Source: CF-161 sp035259145
Lineage (GTDB): Bacteria; Chloroflexota; Dormibacteria; Dormibacterales; Dormibacteraceae
Assembly: GCA_035259145.1 (NCBI GenBank)
Contig: DATFWQ010000375.1
Span: 1-6,748, forward strand
Direction of reading: 5' to 3'
DNA: 6,748 bases
Shown here: piece after piece, positions 1-6,329 of the stretch
How the letters are laid out: the number at the start of each line of letters is the position of its first letter
Numbering within the stretch: position 1 is the first letter of the stretch
Notes under the pieces: generated by a model
Databases searched by the model: none
What the model was told of the DNA's origin: nothing
The model's input: only the letters and a program-made list of their open reading frames with translations
Translations under genes and position numbers: made by a program

Positions 1-47
1 GCTCAGGCGGCTGTCCTTGGAGTGGGGAGGACGCAGTCCCCGAACCC

Positions 48-66
48 CCGGGCTATTCCAGCCCGG
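48..66. repeat. Perfect 7-bp hairpin
   Basis: CCGGGCT (48-54) and AGCCCGG (60-66) are perfect inverted arms around a 5-base loop. No T-run follows on either side, so an intrinsic terminator is not supported. GC-rich hairpins of this size also arise by chance in such DNA. Its only context is that it lies about 45 bp before the first direct repeat. Confidence 0.3.
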
Positions 67-110
67 CCCAAGGGAGCGTCGGGTCGATCGCCCCGATCGG
101 GATCGGCGCT

Positions 111-143
111 CAGCGGTTCTTATAGTGTGACCCGCGGTCCACC
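111..143 (+). repeat. Direct repeat, copy 1
   Basis: This is the first of two similar blocks. The shared core is GGTTCTTAT, then two variable bases, then TGTGACCC, two variable bases, and GGT-CACC. Both copies are preceded by CAGCG. The core of copy 2 begins exactly 80 bp later. The AT-richer core stands out from the surrounding GC-rich DNA. No inverted copy was seen elsewhere in the window. It could be a protein-binding or recombination site or the edge of a lost mobile element; the function is unknown. Confidence 0.6.
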
Positions 144-187
144 GCTCGGAATATCCGCCAGGTTGATGGTCGGCCCCGTGAGGAGCC

Positions 188-223
188 CAGCGGGGGTTCT
201 TATTCTGTGACCCTGGGTGCACC
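188..223 (+). repeat. Direct repeat, copy 2
   Basis: This is the second copy of the block at 111-143, with two extra G bases between CAGCG and GGTTCTTAT. The core TTCTTAT then TGTGACCC is preserved, and the end reads GGGTGCACC. The 80-bp offset is close to a whole number of helical turns, so two bound proteins could lie on nearly the same face. That is inference only. The DNA just after this copy (about 226-275) is AT-richer than the neighbourhood. Confidence 0.6.
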
Positions 224-1010
224 AGATTTTCGAATACGAATCGCCAACTAGTACTATCAGGAAACGTGTATGGAGATTGCCGAATGATGCCTACCCTGAT
301 GCCTACGATGCCTTCGAACCGGGCATGCGACTGCCCTGCGGTCCTGGCCCCGTGACCTGCGATGACTCGGCGATCAGCCGGCTGACCCAGGCGGCGGAGC
401 CTGGATCGCGTTGGCCGTGCCGAGGCGCCGGTAACCCATCATCGCCGCTTGCTCGGACAGGCACCTGCAGCGTTATTGGGCCAGCGGATGGGGAGAGGAA
501 CAGGCGGGCCTCCCTTGGTCGGGCGCGAGACTGTCGCGGTCGAACTTGTCGACGACGGAGACCGGCACGCCAAGCTGCTCAGCGTCTGGCGACCGAGTCA
601 GGGTGAGGACATCGCGCCTCGGGCCTTGAGCCTTCCCACGCGAGGCGGGCACAGAGCCCTCGTGGCGCCAGTGACCAGCACCCGCATGGGCTGCAGGCTA
701 GATACGGGTTGCCGCAACTAGAGGATCCCCCCAGGCGGCCGCGTCCTCGCCCGGCACGAAGCCCGCGCTTGACCGCAAGGCTGGGGGCAGCCGTCACGGA
801 CGTCAAATACGATCGACGATCCTGGACGGTCGGTACGGCTTCCGTAGCAGCCGCAGGTTCTTGGCCACGACGCCCTCGACGAGGGCAAGCGCAAGCTGAC
901 CGGCTACTACCGCAGCACGAATTGCCCCGCGCGGACGCAAGACCGCTTAGCCGGTGAACCGTAGGCCCGCCTGATATTTCCGGCCTCCCATATGGTCGGC
1001 AGAAACCGAA
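224..1010. other. Gene-poor, probably decayed region
   Basis: No open frame here has a recognisable domain together with a good start site. On the minus strand around 500-600, one frame reads EQLGVPVSVVDKFDRDSL with C/G-rich third codon positions. On the plus strand a frame ending in a stop near 962 reads DEGKRKLTGYYRSTNCPAR, and the frame just upstream reads TILDGRYGFRSSRRF up to about 860. The last two could be one protein split by a frameshift. I cannot name any of these, and decayed genes are the simplest reading. A short tandem GATGCCTAC repeat sits at 286-312. Confidence 0.4.
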
Positions 1011-1556
1011 CTAACTCGATGACCGCTCGCGGCGGTGGGCCCCGATGAGGAACACCGCCAGGACGGCTGGCTCGGTGCCTCGGTTCCTCCAGCGGTGGCG
1101 CGTCCCGTTCTGCACCACGGTGTCGCCTGCCCGGAGCACCTTCTCCACCCCATCGTCCAGCTCGAGGATTACCTCACCGGACAGGACCACTTCGAAGTCG
1201 ATCGTGTCCGTGGTGTGCATCCCCGGGTTGTCCGGCTCCACATAGGCCAGCATGCCCGGTAGCTTCTCCTCCATCTCCGCTAGCGCCGCCTGTAGGTCCA
1301 GGTCGGCCGGAGCCGATACGGGCGCCGGAGGGACCGTGAAGAGCGCGAAGCGGTAGGCACCGACTGGAGGGAAAAAGCTGGGCTGCGCCGTCGGGCGGCC
1401 ATCGTCGGGAAAGGTCGGAGCCTCATCAGCTCCCCATAGGCGGTGGTACTCCGCGCCAGGTATCAATGCCAGGGTCAGAGAATCGACCTGCTCATCCGAG
1501 GCGAACACCGCCTTGCCGTTGCGGTCGTGACCTGTGACCACCCGTCGCACCCTCAT
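1011..1556 (-). CDS. Single-domain cupin protein, 181 aa
   Basis: This is a small beta-barrel protein of the cupin_2 type; the substrate is unknown. Residues 1-80 form the family's N-terminal extension, starting MRVRRVVTGHDRNGKAVF. The cupin core lies at about 112-172. Motif 1 reads GMHTTDTIDFEVVLSGE (112-128) and keeps one histidine (H114) rather than the full HxH pair. Motif 2 reads RAGDTVVQNGTRHRWRN (142-158), with H154 and the N that closes the motif. The frame stays open 49 codons further upstream, but that stretch is arginine/proline-rich low complexity. I chose the ATG at 1556 because a GGGGG Shine-Dalgarno (1563-1567) lies 6 bases before it and family homology begins there. The gene stands alone, head to head with an ECF sigma fragment. 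The 5' region holds no promoter I can defend. The cupin assignment is sure; the role is open. Confidence 0.88.
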   Translation of the reverse strand: MRVRRVVTGHDRNGKAVFASDEQVDSLTLALIPGAEYHRLWGADEAPTFPDDGRPTAQPSFFPPVGAYRFALFTVPPAPVSAPADLDLQAALAEMEEKLPGMLAYVEPDNPGMHTTDTIDFEVVLSGEVILELDDGVEKVLRAGDTVVQNGTRHRWRNRGTEPAVLAVFLIGAHRRERSSS

Positions 1557-1648
1557 GCCGATCCCCCTTCTCGATACTGTGAATGCCCGCGTATCTTGCC
1601 ACAGCTGGCGTTGGGGGCGGGAGAAGCCGGGCCGGTCAAGGTCCGTAG

Positions 1649-2092
1649 GCGACGAGCGATGCGACGGAGACGGACGCGGTGGAGGTCGCCGTCGAGACGG
1701 CATTGACCGAGATTCCGGACGACCGGCTCCGGCTAGTCTTCACTTGCTGCCATCCCGCCATCGCCGTGGAGGGGCGTATCGCGCTCACCTTGCGGCTGAT
1801 GTGCGGGCTGACGACGCCCGAGGTCGCTCGAGCGTTCCTCGTGTCCGAGCCAACCATGGCCGCGCGCATCACACGGGCCAAGAAGAAGATCGCGGCGGCC
1901 CGCATCCCCTACATGGTGCCCGCCGTCGACGAGCTTCCTGAACGCCTCCAGGCCGTCCTCGACGTCGTTCATCTCGTCTTCACAACCGGCTATACCGCTC
2001 CCGTGGGTGACGAACTTGTTCGCGTCGACCTGGTGGAGCGAGCAGCCGACCTGGCACACATGCTTGTCGAGTTGCTCCCCGAGGAAGCGGAC
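1649..2092 (+). pseudogene. ECF sigma factor fragment (DUF6596-containing, ECF42-like)
   Basis: This is a remnant of an extracytoplasmic-function sigma factor, which would direct RNA polymerase to a small regulon. Numbering from the GTG at 1679, PDDRLRLVFTCCHP (13-26) is the signature linker of this family. Sigma region 4, the -35-binding helix-turn-helix, is at about 34-72 (GLTTPEVARAFLVSEPTM, then RAKKKI). The start of the DUF6596 domain follows (DELPERLQAVLDVVHLVF). Sigma region 2, which binds the -10 element and core polymerase, is absent: the frame hits a stop at 1646-1648. Family likeness ends after ELLPEEAD (about 2092). The reading frame continues to 2392, but only as antisense of the neighbouring AraC gene. 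The usually conserved FNEGY motif reads FTTGY. Without region 2 it cannot act as a sigma factor. The GTG at 1679 is simply the first possible start in the leftover frame. Confidence 0.82.
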
Positions 2093-2649
2093 AGGGCCCG
2101 AACCCGGCCGGCTAGCTGCGCAGCGGCCGGTGCCGGGACCCTGTCCAGGGCAGGCACGCGTGTTGCGGCCGTGCTGGCGGAGCGCGCCAGCGCGAGGACA
2201 GCGGAGGCGAGCCGCTCGTCCCACTCGAGCGGTGTGCCGTTTCGGAGCGCGGCGTGCAGGTGGCGCAGCGACCCAGCCGCGATGTCGTCTCTAATGACCG
2301 GCTGCGCGAACAGCGGCAGGCGGCCTGGCCGGCCGGTGCTCTGTGCGAGGATCAGCTCGACCGTTTCCGGAAGCACGTGGACCATCCGGTAGGTGAAGCC
2401 GTCGTGGTCGGCGGCCTCACCGTCGTGGGGGTCGTCGGGGTTGAAGGCCATCACCATGCCCGCGGAGCTGGTGTGCCCGCCGCCGCGGCAGCGGAAGAAC
2501 TGTGCGCCCGCCTCCGTGAGGCCGAATGAGTAAGTCTCGTGGCCGTGCCGGCGGTACGCATGCGCACGGAACCGCGCGTACATCGCCTCCACCCTGCCGT
2601 CGGGGGATCGCCAGTACCGAACCCACTCGCCGTGGCCTGGCTGCGTCAC
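1990..2649 (-). pseudogene. AraC-family regulator lacking its DNA-binding domain
   Basis: The N-terminal ligand-binding (cupin-like AraC_binding) domain is well kept. From the GTG at 2649 it runs through GEWVRYWRSPDG (6-17), ARFRAHAYRRHGHETYSFGL and GMVMAFNPDDPHDGEA, and continues to about residue 185 (position 2093). The paired C-terminal helix-turn-helix motifs that define AraC proteins are missing. After AGRVRAL the frame reads about 34 codons antisense to the ECF fragment and stops at 1990. I prefer the GTG at 2649 because family homology begins just after it; an ATG at 2709 would leave only 6 bp to the divergent DUF2000 start. AraC genes of this kind commonly sit divergent to a DUF2000 gene, as here, so loss of the DNA-binding domain probably left that partner without its regulator. 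A truncated, read-through protein could still be made. Confidence 0.85.
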
Positions 2650-2715
2650 GTGCCAATTCTCGCCGGCGCACCAGCGTTCAAGACCAGGTGGGCCGCAGCC
2701 GGCCACCATCAGGGC

Positions 2716-3126
2716 ATGCCGTTCGAGACCAAGATTGCCGTGGTGGTGCGCGAGGACCTCGCGGTCTGGCAGAAGCTGAATATCGTCGCCTTCCTGTCCA
2801 GTGCAGTGGCGGGAGGCGTGCCGGAGACGATCGGTCAGCCTTATGAGGACGGGTCAGGCACCCGCTACCTGCCCATGTTCCGCCAGCCCGTGCTCGTCTA
2901 CGCCGGCGACGGCGCCGCGCTCACTCGGGCACATGGCCGGGTGCTGACGCGCGGCCTCTGTGCCGGCGTCTACACCGAGGAACTGTTTGAGACGGACAAC
3001 GACGAGGACAACCGCGCTGCCGTGCGGGCGGTGTCCACCGACCAATTGAAGCTGGTCGGGTTGGCGGTGTATGGGCCGAGGGGATCCGTCGACCGCGCGC
3101 TTGACGGCCTTCAGCTCCATCCCTGA
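2716..3126 (+). CDS. DUF2000 family protein, 136 aa
   Basis: This is a full-length member of the DUF2000 family, small soluble proteins whose biochemical role is not established. Residues 6-27 carry the opening motif KIAVVVREDLAVWQKLNIVA. The centre has IGQPYEDGSGTRYLPMFRQP (41-60), then VYTEELFETDNDEDN and a closing LVGLAVYGPRGSVDRALDGL. The frame is open upstream to 2539, but that part is antisense of the AraC gene; homology starts at the ATG at 2716. The Shine-Dalgarno is weak (AGGG at 2711-2714, very close to the ATG). It is divergent from the AraC remnant, leaving 66 bp between the chosen starts, which would have to hold both promoters. No signal peptide or membrane segment is visible. 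Identification is firm; function is unknown. Confidence 0.88.
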   Translation: MPFETKIAVVVREDLAVWQKLNIVAFLSSAVAGGVPETIGQPYEDGSGTRYLPMFRQPVLVYAGDGAALTRAHGRVLTRGLCAGVYTEELFETDNDEDNRAAVRAVSTDQLKLVGLAVYGPRGSVDRALDGLQLHP

Positions 3127-3336
3127 GATCGCCGCTCGGCCAAAGCGGAGCATTGACCTGCCGGCTGCGGTCAGCGGGCCAACAAGCCGACCGCGGCGAC
3201 GCGAGTCCGCGATTCGCCCCTCGTGAGCCCTTGGCCGTAGCCACCGCCAAGCGATGATCATCATTCCCGCCGCTCCACCAACGGGACCAAGAATCAGATA
3301 TGCGGCGAGCAGCGTCTCCAGGGTGTCACTGGACAC
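2854..3336 (-). CDS. Possible small membrane protein coupled to the exporter gene
   Basis: This is an unrecognised ORF of 160 codons whose GTG start (3336) overlaps the exporter's stop by 11 bases. An AAGGGG Shine-Dalgarno (3346-3351) lies 9 bases upstream, an arrangement typical of translational coupling. Residues 10-30 are one clear hydrophobic segment (LAAYLILGPVGGAAGMMIIAW). A run of arginines follows (RWLRPRAHEGRIADSRRRGR), a positive-inside pattern. The second half (about 3126-2854) is antisense to the conserved DUF2000 gene, so it is unlikely to be under selection as protein. Either the gene is a truncated remnant that runs on by chance, or only its first 70 codons matter. No homologue is recalled. 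Confidence 0.32.
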   Translation of the reverse strand: MSSDTLETLLAAYLILGPVGGAAGMMIIAWRWLRPRAHEGRIADSRRRGRLVGPLTAAGRSMLRFGRAAISGMELKAVKRAVDGSPRPIHRQPDQLQLVGGHRPHGSAVVLVVVRLKQFLGVDAGTEAARQHPAMCPSERGAVAGVDEHGLAEHGQVAGA

Positions 3337-4945
3337 TGGTTGATTCCCCTTGTGCCAGCTTTGCCGCCATTCCGGGCCGGTCCTGCTTGAGCTCGAGGTC
3401 CCGTATCGCAAGGCTCACAACAAGCGCAGCACCGCCCGCTGCCAGCGCGATCCAGAACACCATGCCTGTCGACTTTGCGAAGGCGTCGTTCACACCAGAC
3501 AGGATTTGCGGAATCAACGGGTGCGCCCGCGCGGGAAGTACATGGGCGAGGAGCCCGGCCCGATTGCCGACCCCTTGCAGCACACCGGCTTGCTTCATCA
3601 ACACGTCGATCAGCGGCTGGGTCACGCCCTGGCCGTGGAGCGAGGTCGGTAGCTCGCTCTGGAACGCTGAAGAAAAGACGGTCCCGGCGATCGCCAGCCC
3701 CATCGAGGCCCCGATCTGGCGAAGAAAGGTGAGCGTGCTGCTGGCCACTCCCAGGCGGTGCATCGGAACAAAGCTCTGAACCACCGTGGTGAAGCCGGCC
3801 ATCGAGGGTCCGATGCCCAGTCCCAGCACCAGCATCCACAACCACAGCATCCAGTCGTTGGTGTCAGCACGTAGATGCGTCATGAGGAATGCGCCGACCA
3901 GCAGGACGACCGCGCTTCCAGAGATGATCCACTTGTAGCGGCCGAACCGGCTGATCAGCTGACCGGTGCCGATGCTGCCTCCCATGAGCCCGAGCAGGAT
4001 CGGCCAGATGTAGTAGCCCGAAGTGGTGGCACTGACGCCTCGCACAGTCTGATAGAAGCGGGGCATGAAGATCACCGCGGTAAACATGGCGACGCCGAAT
4101 AGAAAGACCGCGGTCATGCTGACGGCGTAATCTCGGTTCTTGAAGAGGTCGAGCGGGATGATCGGCTGCGCGGCGCGCATCTCGACGACCACGAAGATCA
4201 AGAGCAGGATGCCCCCGAGTCCGATCAGCCCCCCGACGTTCGCATCGGTCCAGTTGTAGAGCTGCCCGGTGGAAGTGTTAACCTCGCCCTTGTAAGTCAA
4301 GCCAATCAGCAGAGGTACCACCGCCGCCACGAAGACGGCGACACCCAGGTAATCAAGGTCGCGCGCGCGCGACGCTTCGAGGCGCCGGTTGGGAAGCAGG
4401 GTGGCCAGGGCCGCCAGCGCGGTCAGGCCGACGGGGACGTTCACGTAGAAGACCCAGTGCCAGGAGATGTTGTCCGTGAGCCACCCTCCGACGAATGGGC
4501 CGACAAGGAAGCTGATGCCGAACACAGCTCCGAACAGACCCATGTAGCGGCCGCGCTCGCGCGGGGTGAAGAGATCGCCGATGGTGGCCATGGCCACGGG
4601 CATGAGGGCGCCGGCACCCAGGCCCTGGAGGGCGCGGAAAGCGATGAGCTGGTTCATGGTTTGGGAGAGGCCTGAAAGCCAGGAACCGATGAGGAACAGG
4701 CCGACGCCGACCAGGAGCATCGCCTTGCGGCCGTAGACGTCGGAGAATTTGCCGTAGACAGGGATGGTGACAGTTGAGGTGAGAAGGTACGCGGTCACCA
4801 CCCACGTGTAGCGGTCTGACCCCTGGAGGTCGGTCACGATTCTTGGAAGGGAGGTGCCGACTACGGTCTGATCGAGAGAGGCGAGGAACATGCAAAGCAG
4901 GACCGCACCGAACACCGCCATCCGCGCCCGAAGGTCGATGGCCAT
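3326..4945 (-). CDS. DHA2-family MFS multidrug efflux transporter, 539 aa
   Basis: This is an inner-membrane drug:proton antiporter of the 14-helix DHA2 branch (EmrB/QacA-like). Visible family motifs are LDQTVVGTSLPRI in helix 1 (24-36), GKFSDVYGRK, the motif A loop between helices 2 and 3 (65-74), RALQGLGAG, motif B (104-112), and GAVFGISFLVGPFVGG, the antiporter motif C in helix 5 (139-154). SWHWVFYVNVPVG (161-173) is typical of the family. A long extracytoplasmic loop precedes the last helix, as in EmrB-type proteins, and length is normal. The frame extends to 5038, but I chose the ATG at 4945: AGGAAG (4951-4956) sits 5 bases before it, and the extra N-terminus would be read from promoter DNA. 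It is divergent from a MarR repressor across a shared operator-like site, which points to substrate-induced efflux. The exact drug range cannot be read from sequence. Confidence 0.95.
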   Translation of the reverse strand: MAIDLRARMAVFGAVLLCMFLASLDQTVVGTSLPRIVTDLQGSDRYTWVVTAYLLTSTVTIPVYGKFSDVYGRKAMLLVGVGLFLIGSWLSGLSQTMNQLIAFRALQGLGAGALMPVAMATIGDLFTPRERGRYMGLFGAVFGISFLVGPFVGGWLTDNISWHWVFYVNVPVGLTALAALATLLPNRRLEASRARDLDYLGVAVFVAAVVPLLIGLTYKGEVNTSTGQLYNWTDANVGGLIGLGGILLLIFVVVEMRAAQPIIPLDLFKNRDYAVSMTAVFLFGVAMFTAVIFMPRFYQTVRGVSATTSGYYIWPILLGLMGGSIGTGQLISRFGRYKWIISGSAVVLLVGAFLMTHLRADTNDWMLWLWMLVLGLGIGPSMAGFTTVVQSFVPMHRLGVASSTLTFLRQIGASMGLAIAGTVFSSAFQSELPTSLHGQGVTQPLIDVLMKQAGVLQGVGNRAGLLAHVLPARAHPLIPQILSGVNDAFAKSTGMVFWIALAAGGAALVVSLAIRDLELKQDRPGMAAKLAQGESTSVQ

Positions 4946-4983
4946 CGGGGCTTCCTGGCGTAGATCACCCAGGCCGACGCGTC

Positions 4984-5012
4984 TTGACTGTACTTCCATG
5001 ATGGTGTATGGT
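4984..5012 (+). promoter_or_regulatory. Promoter for the marR-type gene
   Basis: A -35 box TTGACT (4984-4989), a 17-bp spacer and a -10 box TATGGT (5007-5012) match sigma70 consensus well, with ideal spacing. Transcription would start at about 5018-5020, only 6-8 bases before the ATG at 5026. That implies a nearly leaderless mRNA. The -10 box lies inside the dyad described at 4994-5026. Confidence 0.6.
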
Positions 5013-5026
5013 ATAGCAGCAAGGAA
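4994..5026. promoter_or_regulatory. Imperfect dyad, likely MarR operator
   Basis: The left arm TTCCATGATGGTGTA (4994-5008) and the right arm, read as its complement TTCCTTGCTGCTATA (5026-5012), match at 11 of 15 positions around a 3-base centre. The dyad covers both -10 boxes and both predicted start sites. MarR dimers bind such dyads, so repression of both genes from one site is the natural inference. Arm length is compatible with one dimer, or with two adjacent ones. Confidence 0.5.
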
Positions 5027-5038
5027 TGATAAAGTCAA
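5010..5038 (-). promoter_or_regulatory. Promoter for the exporter gene
   Basis: Read on the minus strand, TTGACT (5038-5033), a 17-bp spacer and TATACC (5015-5010) form a sigma70-like promoter. It would start at about 5003-5004, giving a leader of about 58 bases with the AGGAAG ribosome site near its end. Its -35 box falls within codons 3-5 of the divergent MarR gene. Its -10 overlaps that of the opposing promoter by 3 bp (5010-5012), so both cannot be occupied by polymerase at once. Confidence 0.55.
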
Positions 5039-5502
5039 GTCGAATTATTAACTCAGCAAATCCTATCCAGAAGCCGCTGCTTGCAGCCCTGCGGCGCTTC
5101 CGTTCCGCCTTCCTCGCCGGGAGCCTCGAGTTCTTCATCCGGACCAACCTCACGATCCCCCAGTGTCGTGCCCTCTATGCCGTTGGCCGCGCCGGAAGGA
5201 TGAGCGGACGTCAGCTGGCGGCAGAGATGGAAGTCTCGCCGGCGGCGATCGTTTCGCTCTGCGACCGGCTGGAGCGGGATGGCTACCTGAGGCGAGTCCC
5301 CGATTCCATTGATCGTCGAGTGACGTGGTTCGAGCTGACGGCGGCGGGTGACAGCCTGTTGGATGAGATCGTCAACGTGGGCCCGGCGCGCGTTGGTGAG
5401 GCGCTTTCGGTCCTGACGCCTGAAGAGCAGCAGCTGCTGGTCAGGGTACTGGACAAGTTGGCGGCGTCTGCTGCCGGCGATCAGCCGAGGCCGACAACGT
5501 AG
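5026..5502 (+). CDS. MarR-family transcriptional regulator, 158 aa
   Basis: This is a winged-helix repressor that binds DNA as a dimer and releases it on binding small, often phenolic or drug-like, ligands. Residues 12-40 form the N-terminal dimer helix. LTIPQCRALYAV (42-53) opens the DNA-binding domain, SGRQLAAEMEVSPAAIVSLC (60-79) is the helix-turn-helix, and LERDGYLRRVPDSIDRR (82-98) leads into the wing with the conserved D-x-x-D-R-R pattern. FELTAAGDSLLDE begins the C-terminal dimer helices. Length is normal. The ATG at 5026 is the first in frame. AAGGA (5021-5025) abuts it, too close for a normal Shine-Dalgarno, which fits the very short predicted leader. Divergence from the DHA2 exporter makes that gene the expected target, along with autoregulation. 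No terminator with a T-run follows; only GTCGGCCGAC at about 5523-5532 could fold. Confidence 0.92.
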   Translation: MIKSSRIINSANPIQKPLLAALRRFRSAFLAGSLEFFIRTNLTIPQCRALYAVGRAGRMSGRQLAAEMEVSPAAIVSLCDRLERDGYLRRVPDSIDRRVTWFELTAAGDSLLDEIVNVGPARVGEALSVLTPEEQQLLVRVLDKLAASAAGDQPRPTT

Positions 5503-5804
5503 GCTGTTCTCTGGTCGGCACGTCGGCCGACAGCGGCGCCCATGCCGCCCGGCCCGAGGCCGTGGGATCAGATCGCGATCAGTCTCCGCAAGCCGGCCCC
5601 GGTCGGCCCAGAGGTTGGCCACGGCCAGGATCGCCTGCGTCAATACGTCGGAACCCGAGGACTCGCTGGAAGGTGCCCCTGGTGCCTGGTTTGCCGGTCG
5701 CGGCGAGATATGCCAGCAGCCACAGCAGGGACACCCACCCGGCTCAGCTGCCGCCGCGAAGCCGATAGGGATCGTGATGATTGCGCGCGCGACCGGCGTC
5801 GTCG
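5503..5804. other. No supportable gene; probably decayed
   Basis: No frame keeps both a start and a recognisable fold. On the minus strand one frame reads SLLWLLAYLAATGKPGTRGT (about 5730-5670), like a membrane helix with a following loop. A different minus frame just after it reads LTQAILAVANLWADRGRLAE (about 5645-5586). These could be one broken gene with a frameshift, but I cannot identify it. No RNA gene or promoter stands out. Confidence 0.35.
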
Positions 5805-6125
5805 TCGCTTGCCGCATCCAGTACCGCGGGCGGGCCTGTCGTCCTTGGCGCGCCAGTGCGCCGGATCGTGCAAGAACCTAGGCGTGTAGCGGTCGGGTCC
5901 GACAGCCTGCGCGTGGTCGCCAAGGAAGCGATCGTCGCACTGGCGGAATCACCGAGCGGATCGATCGAGTTCGAGCCGATGCTGCCATGGCCGCGGGCTC
6001 ACCTCGCACAGCGCTTCCCGCGAGGGTCGGTCACAACGTTCATGGCGGTCTACGAGCGACCGTTCTGGTGCGCCGCGGGCCTCCGCGGTAGCGGCTTCGG
6101 GCTGGGCACTGAGGTAACAGACGTA
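5805..6125 (+). pseudogene. Internal fragment of a flavin monoamine oxidase
   Basis: About 105 codons match the middle of FAD-dependent amine oxidases (Amino_oxidase family), which oxidise amines to imines. Clear landmarks are PVVLGAPVRRIVQEP, then KEAIVAL (family: a(k/r)RaIVAvPP), then IEFEPMLP, and QRFPRGSV with MAVYERPFW, matching the family's QRxPMGSVIK...AVYxxPFW block. The N-terminal FAD-binding GxGxxG region and the C-terminal flavin-attachment or aromatic-cage region are absent from the window. The usual PP after IVAL reads AE, and MGSVIK reads RGSVTT, which suggests drift. The frame continues open to 6311 without further likeness. The fragment has no proper start (the first possible is a TTG at 5781) and no operon partner. 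It is a relic and cannot form an active enzyme. Confidence 0.72.
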
Positions 6126-6140
6126 ATGGCCATAGAGGTA

Positions 6141-6329
6141 TTACATCCGCGCTCCGCGGTGCCGATGACCTGGAACGAAGGCGACCGCCTGCAGCTCGGG
6201 GATGCCGGTGCTGGCTTCTCCGCCGGAGGCCGGGTTGTCGCTGGCGATGACCATGATGCCTTTGTCGGAGCCGCCGGCGGCGCCGCCTCCGCGGCAAGCC
6301 GCGGCTGCTAGGGGTCTGTCGGAATCCAC
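6141..6329 (-). CDS. Doubtful 62-aa ORF with high GC3
   Basis: A minus-strand frame from a GTG at 6329 reads a glycine-rich start, then SDKGIMVIASDNPASGGEAS and IPELQAVAFVPGHRHRGARM before a stop at 6141. Its third codon positions are strongly C/G, as in the real genes here, which is the only argument for coding. There is no convincing ribosome site or known domain. The plus-strand frame over the same DNA (the tail of the amine-oxidase ORF) also has fairly high GC3. It may be the end of another broken gene. Confidence 0.15.
   Translation of the reverse strand: MDSDRPLAAAACRGGGAAGGSDKGIMVIASDNPASGGEASTGIPELQAVAFVPGHRHRGARM

Noticed and set aside
217..606. 129-codon open frame on the plus strand
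   Set aside because: No domain, arginine-rich low-complexity composition and no ribosome site; overlapping frames on both strands are equally open.
718..742. CTAGAGGATCCCC followed by a NotI site, resembling a cloning-vector polylinker
   Set aside because: Only 13 bases match the common polylinker and the flanks do not. BamHI and NotI sites are frequent in GC-rich DNA, and another BamHI site occurs inside the DUF2000 gene (about 3082-3087).
1557..1703. 49-codon upstream extension of the cupin
   Set aside because: Low-complexity Arg/Pro/Ser sequence overlapping the divergent sigma fragment; the ATG at 1556 has a good Shine-Dalgarno and begins the family homology.
2539..2715. 59-codon upstream extension of DUF2000
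   Set aside because: It is antisense to the conserved AraC sensor domain and carries no DUF2000 homology.
3133..3149. CCGCT/AGCGG hairpin just after DUF2000 as a terminator
   Set aside because: Short stem, and no T-run follows on either strand.
4946..5038. 31-codon upstream extension of the exporter
   Set aside because: It would be read across the promoters and operator; the ATG at 4945 has AGGAAG at ideal spacing and matches the usual family N-terminus.
5053..5817. 254-codon minus-strand frame across the MarR gene
   Set aside because: A shadow of the real MarR gene; Arg-rich with no domain.
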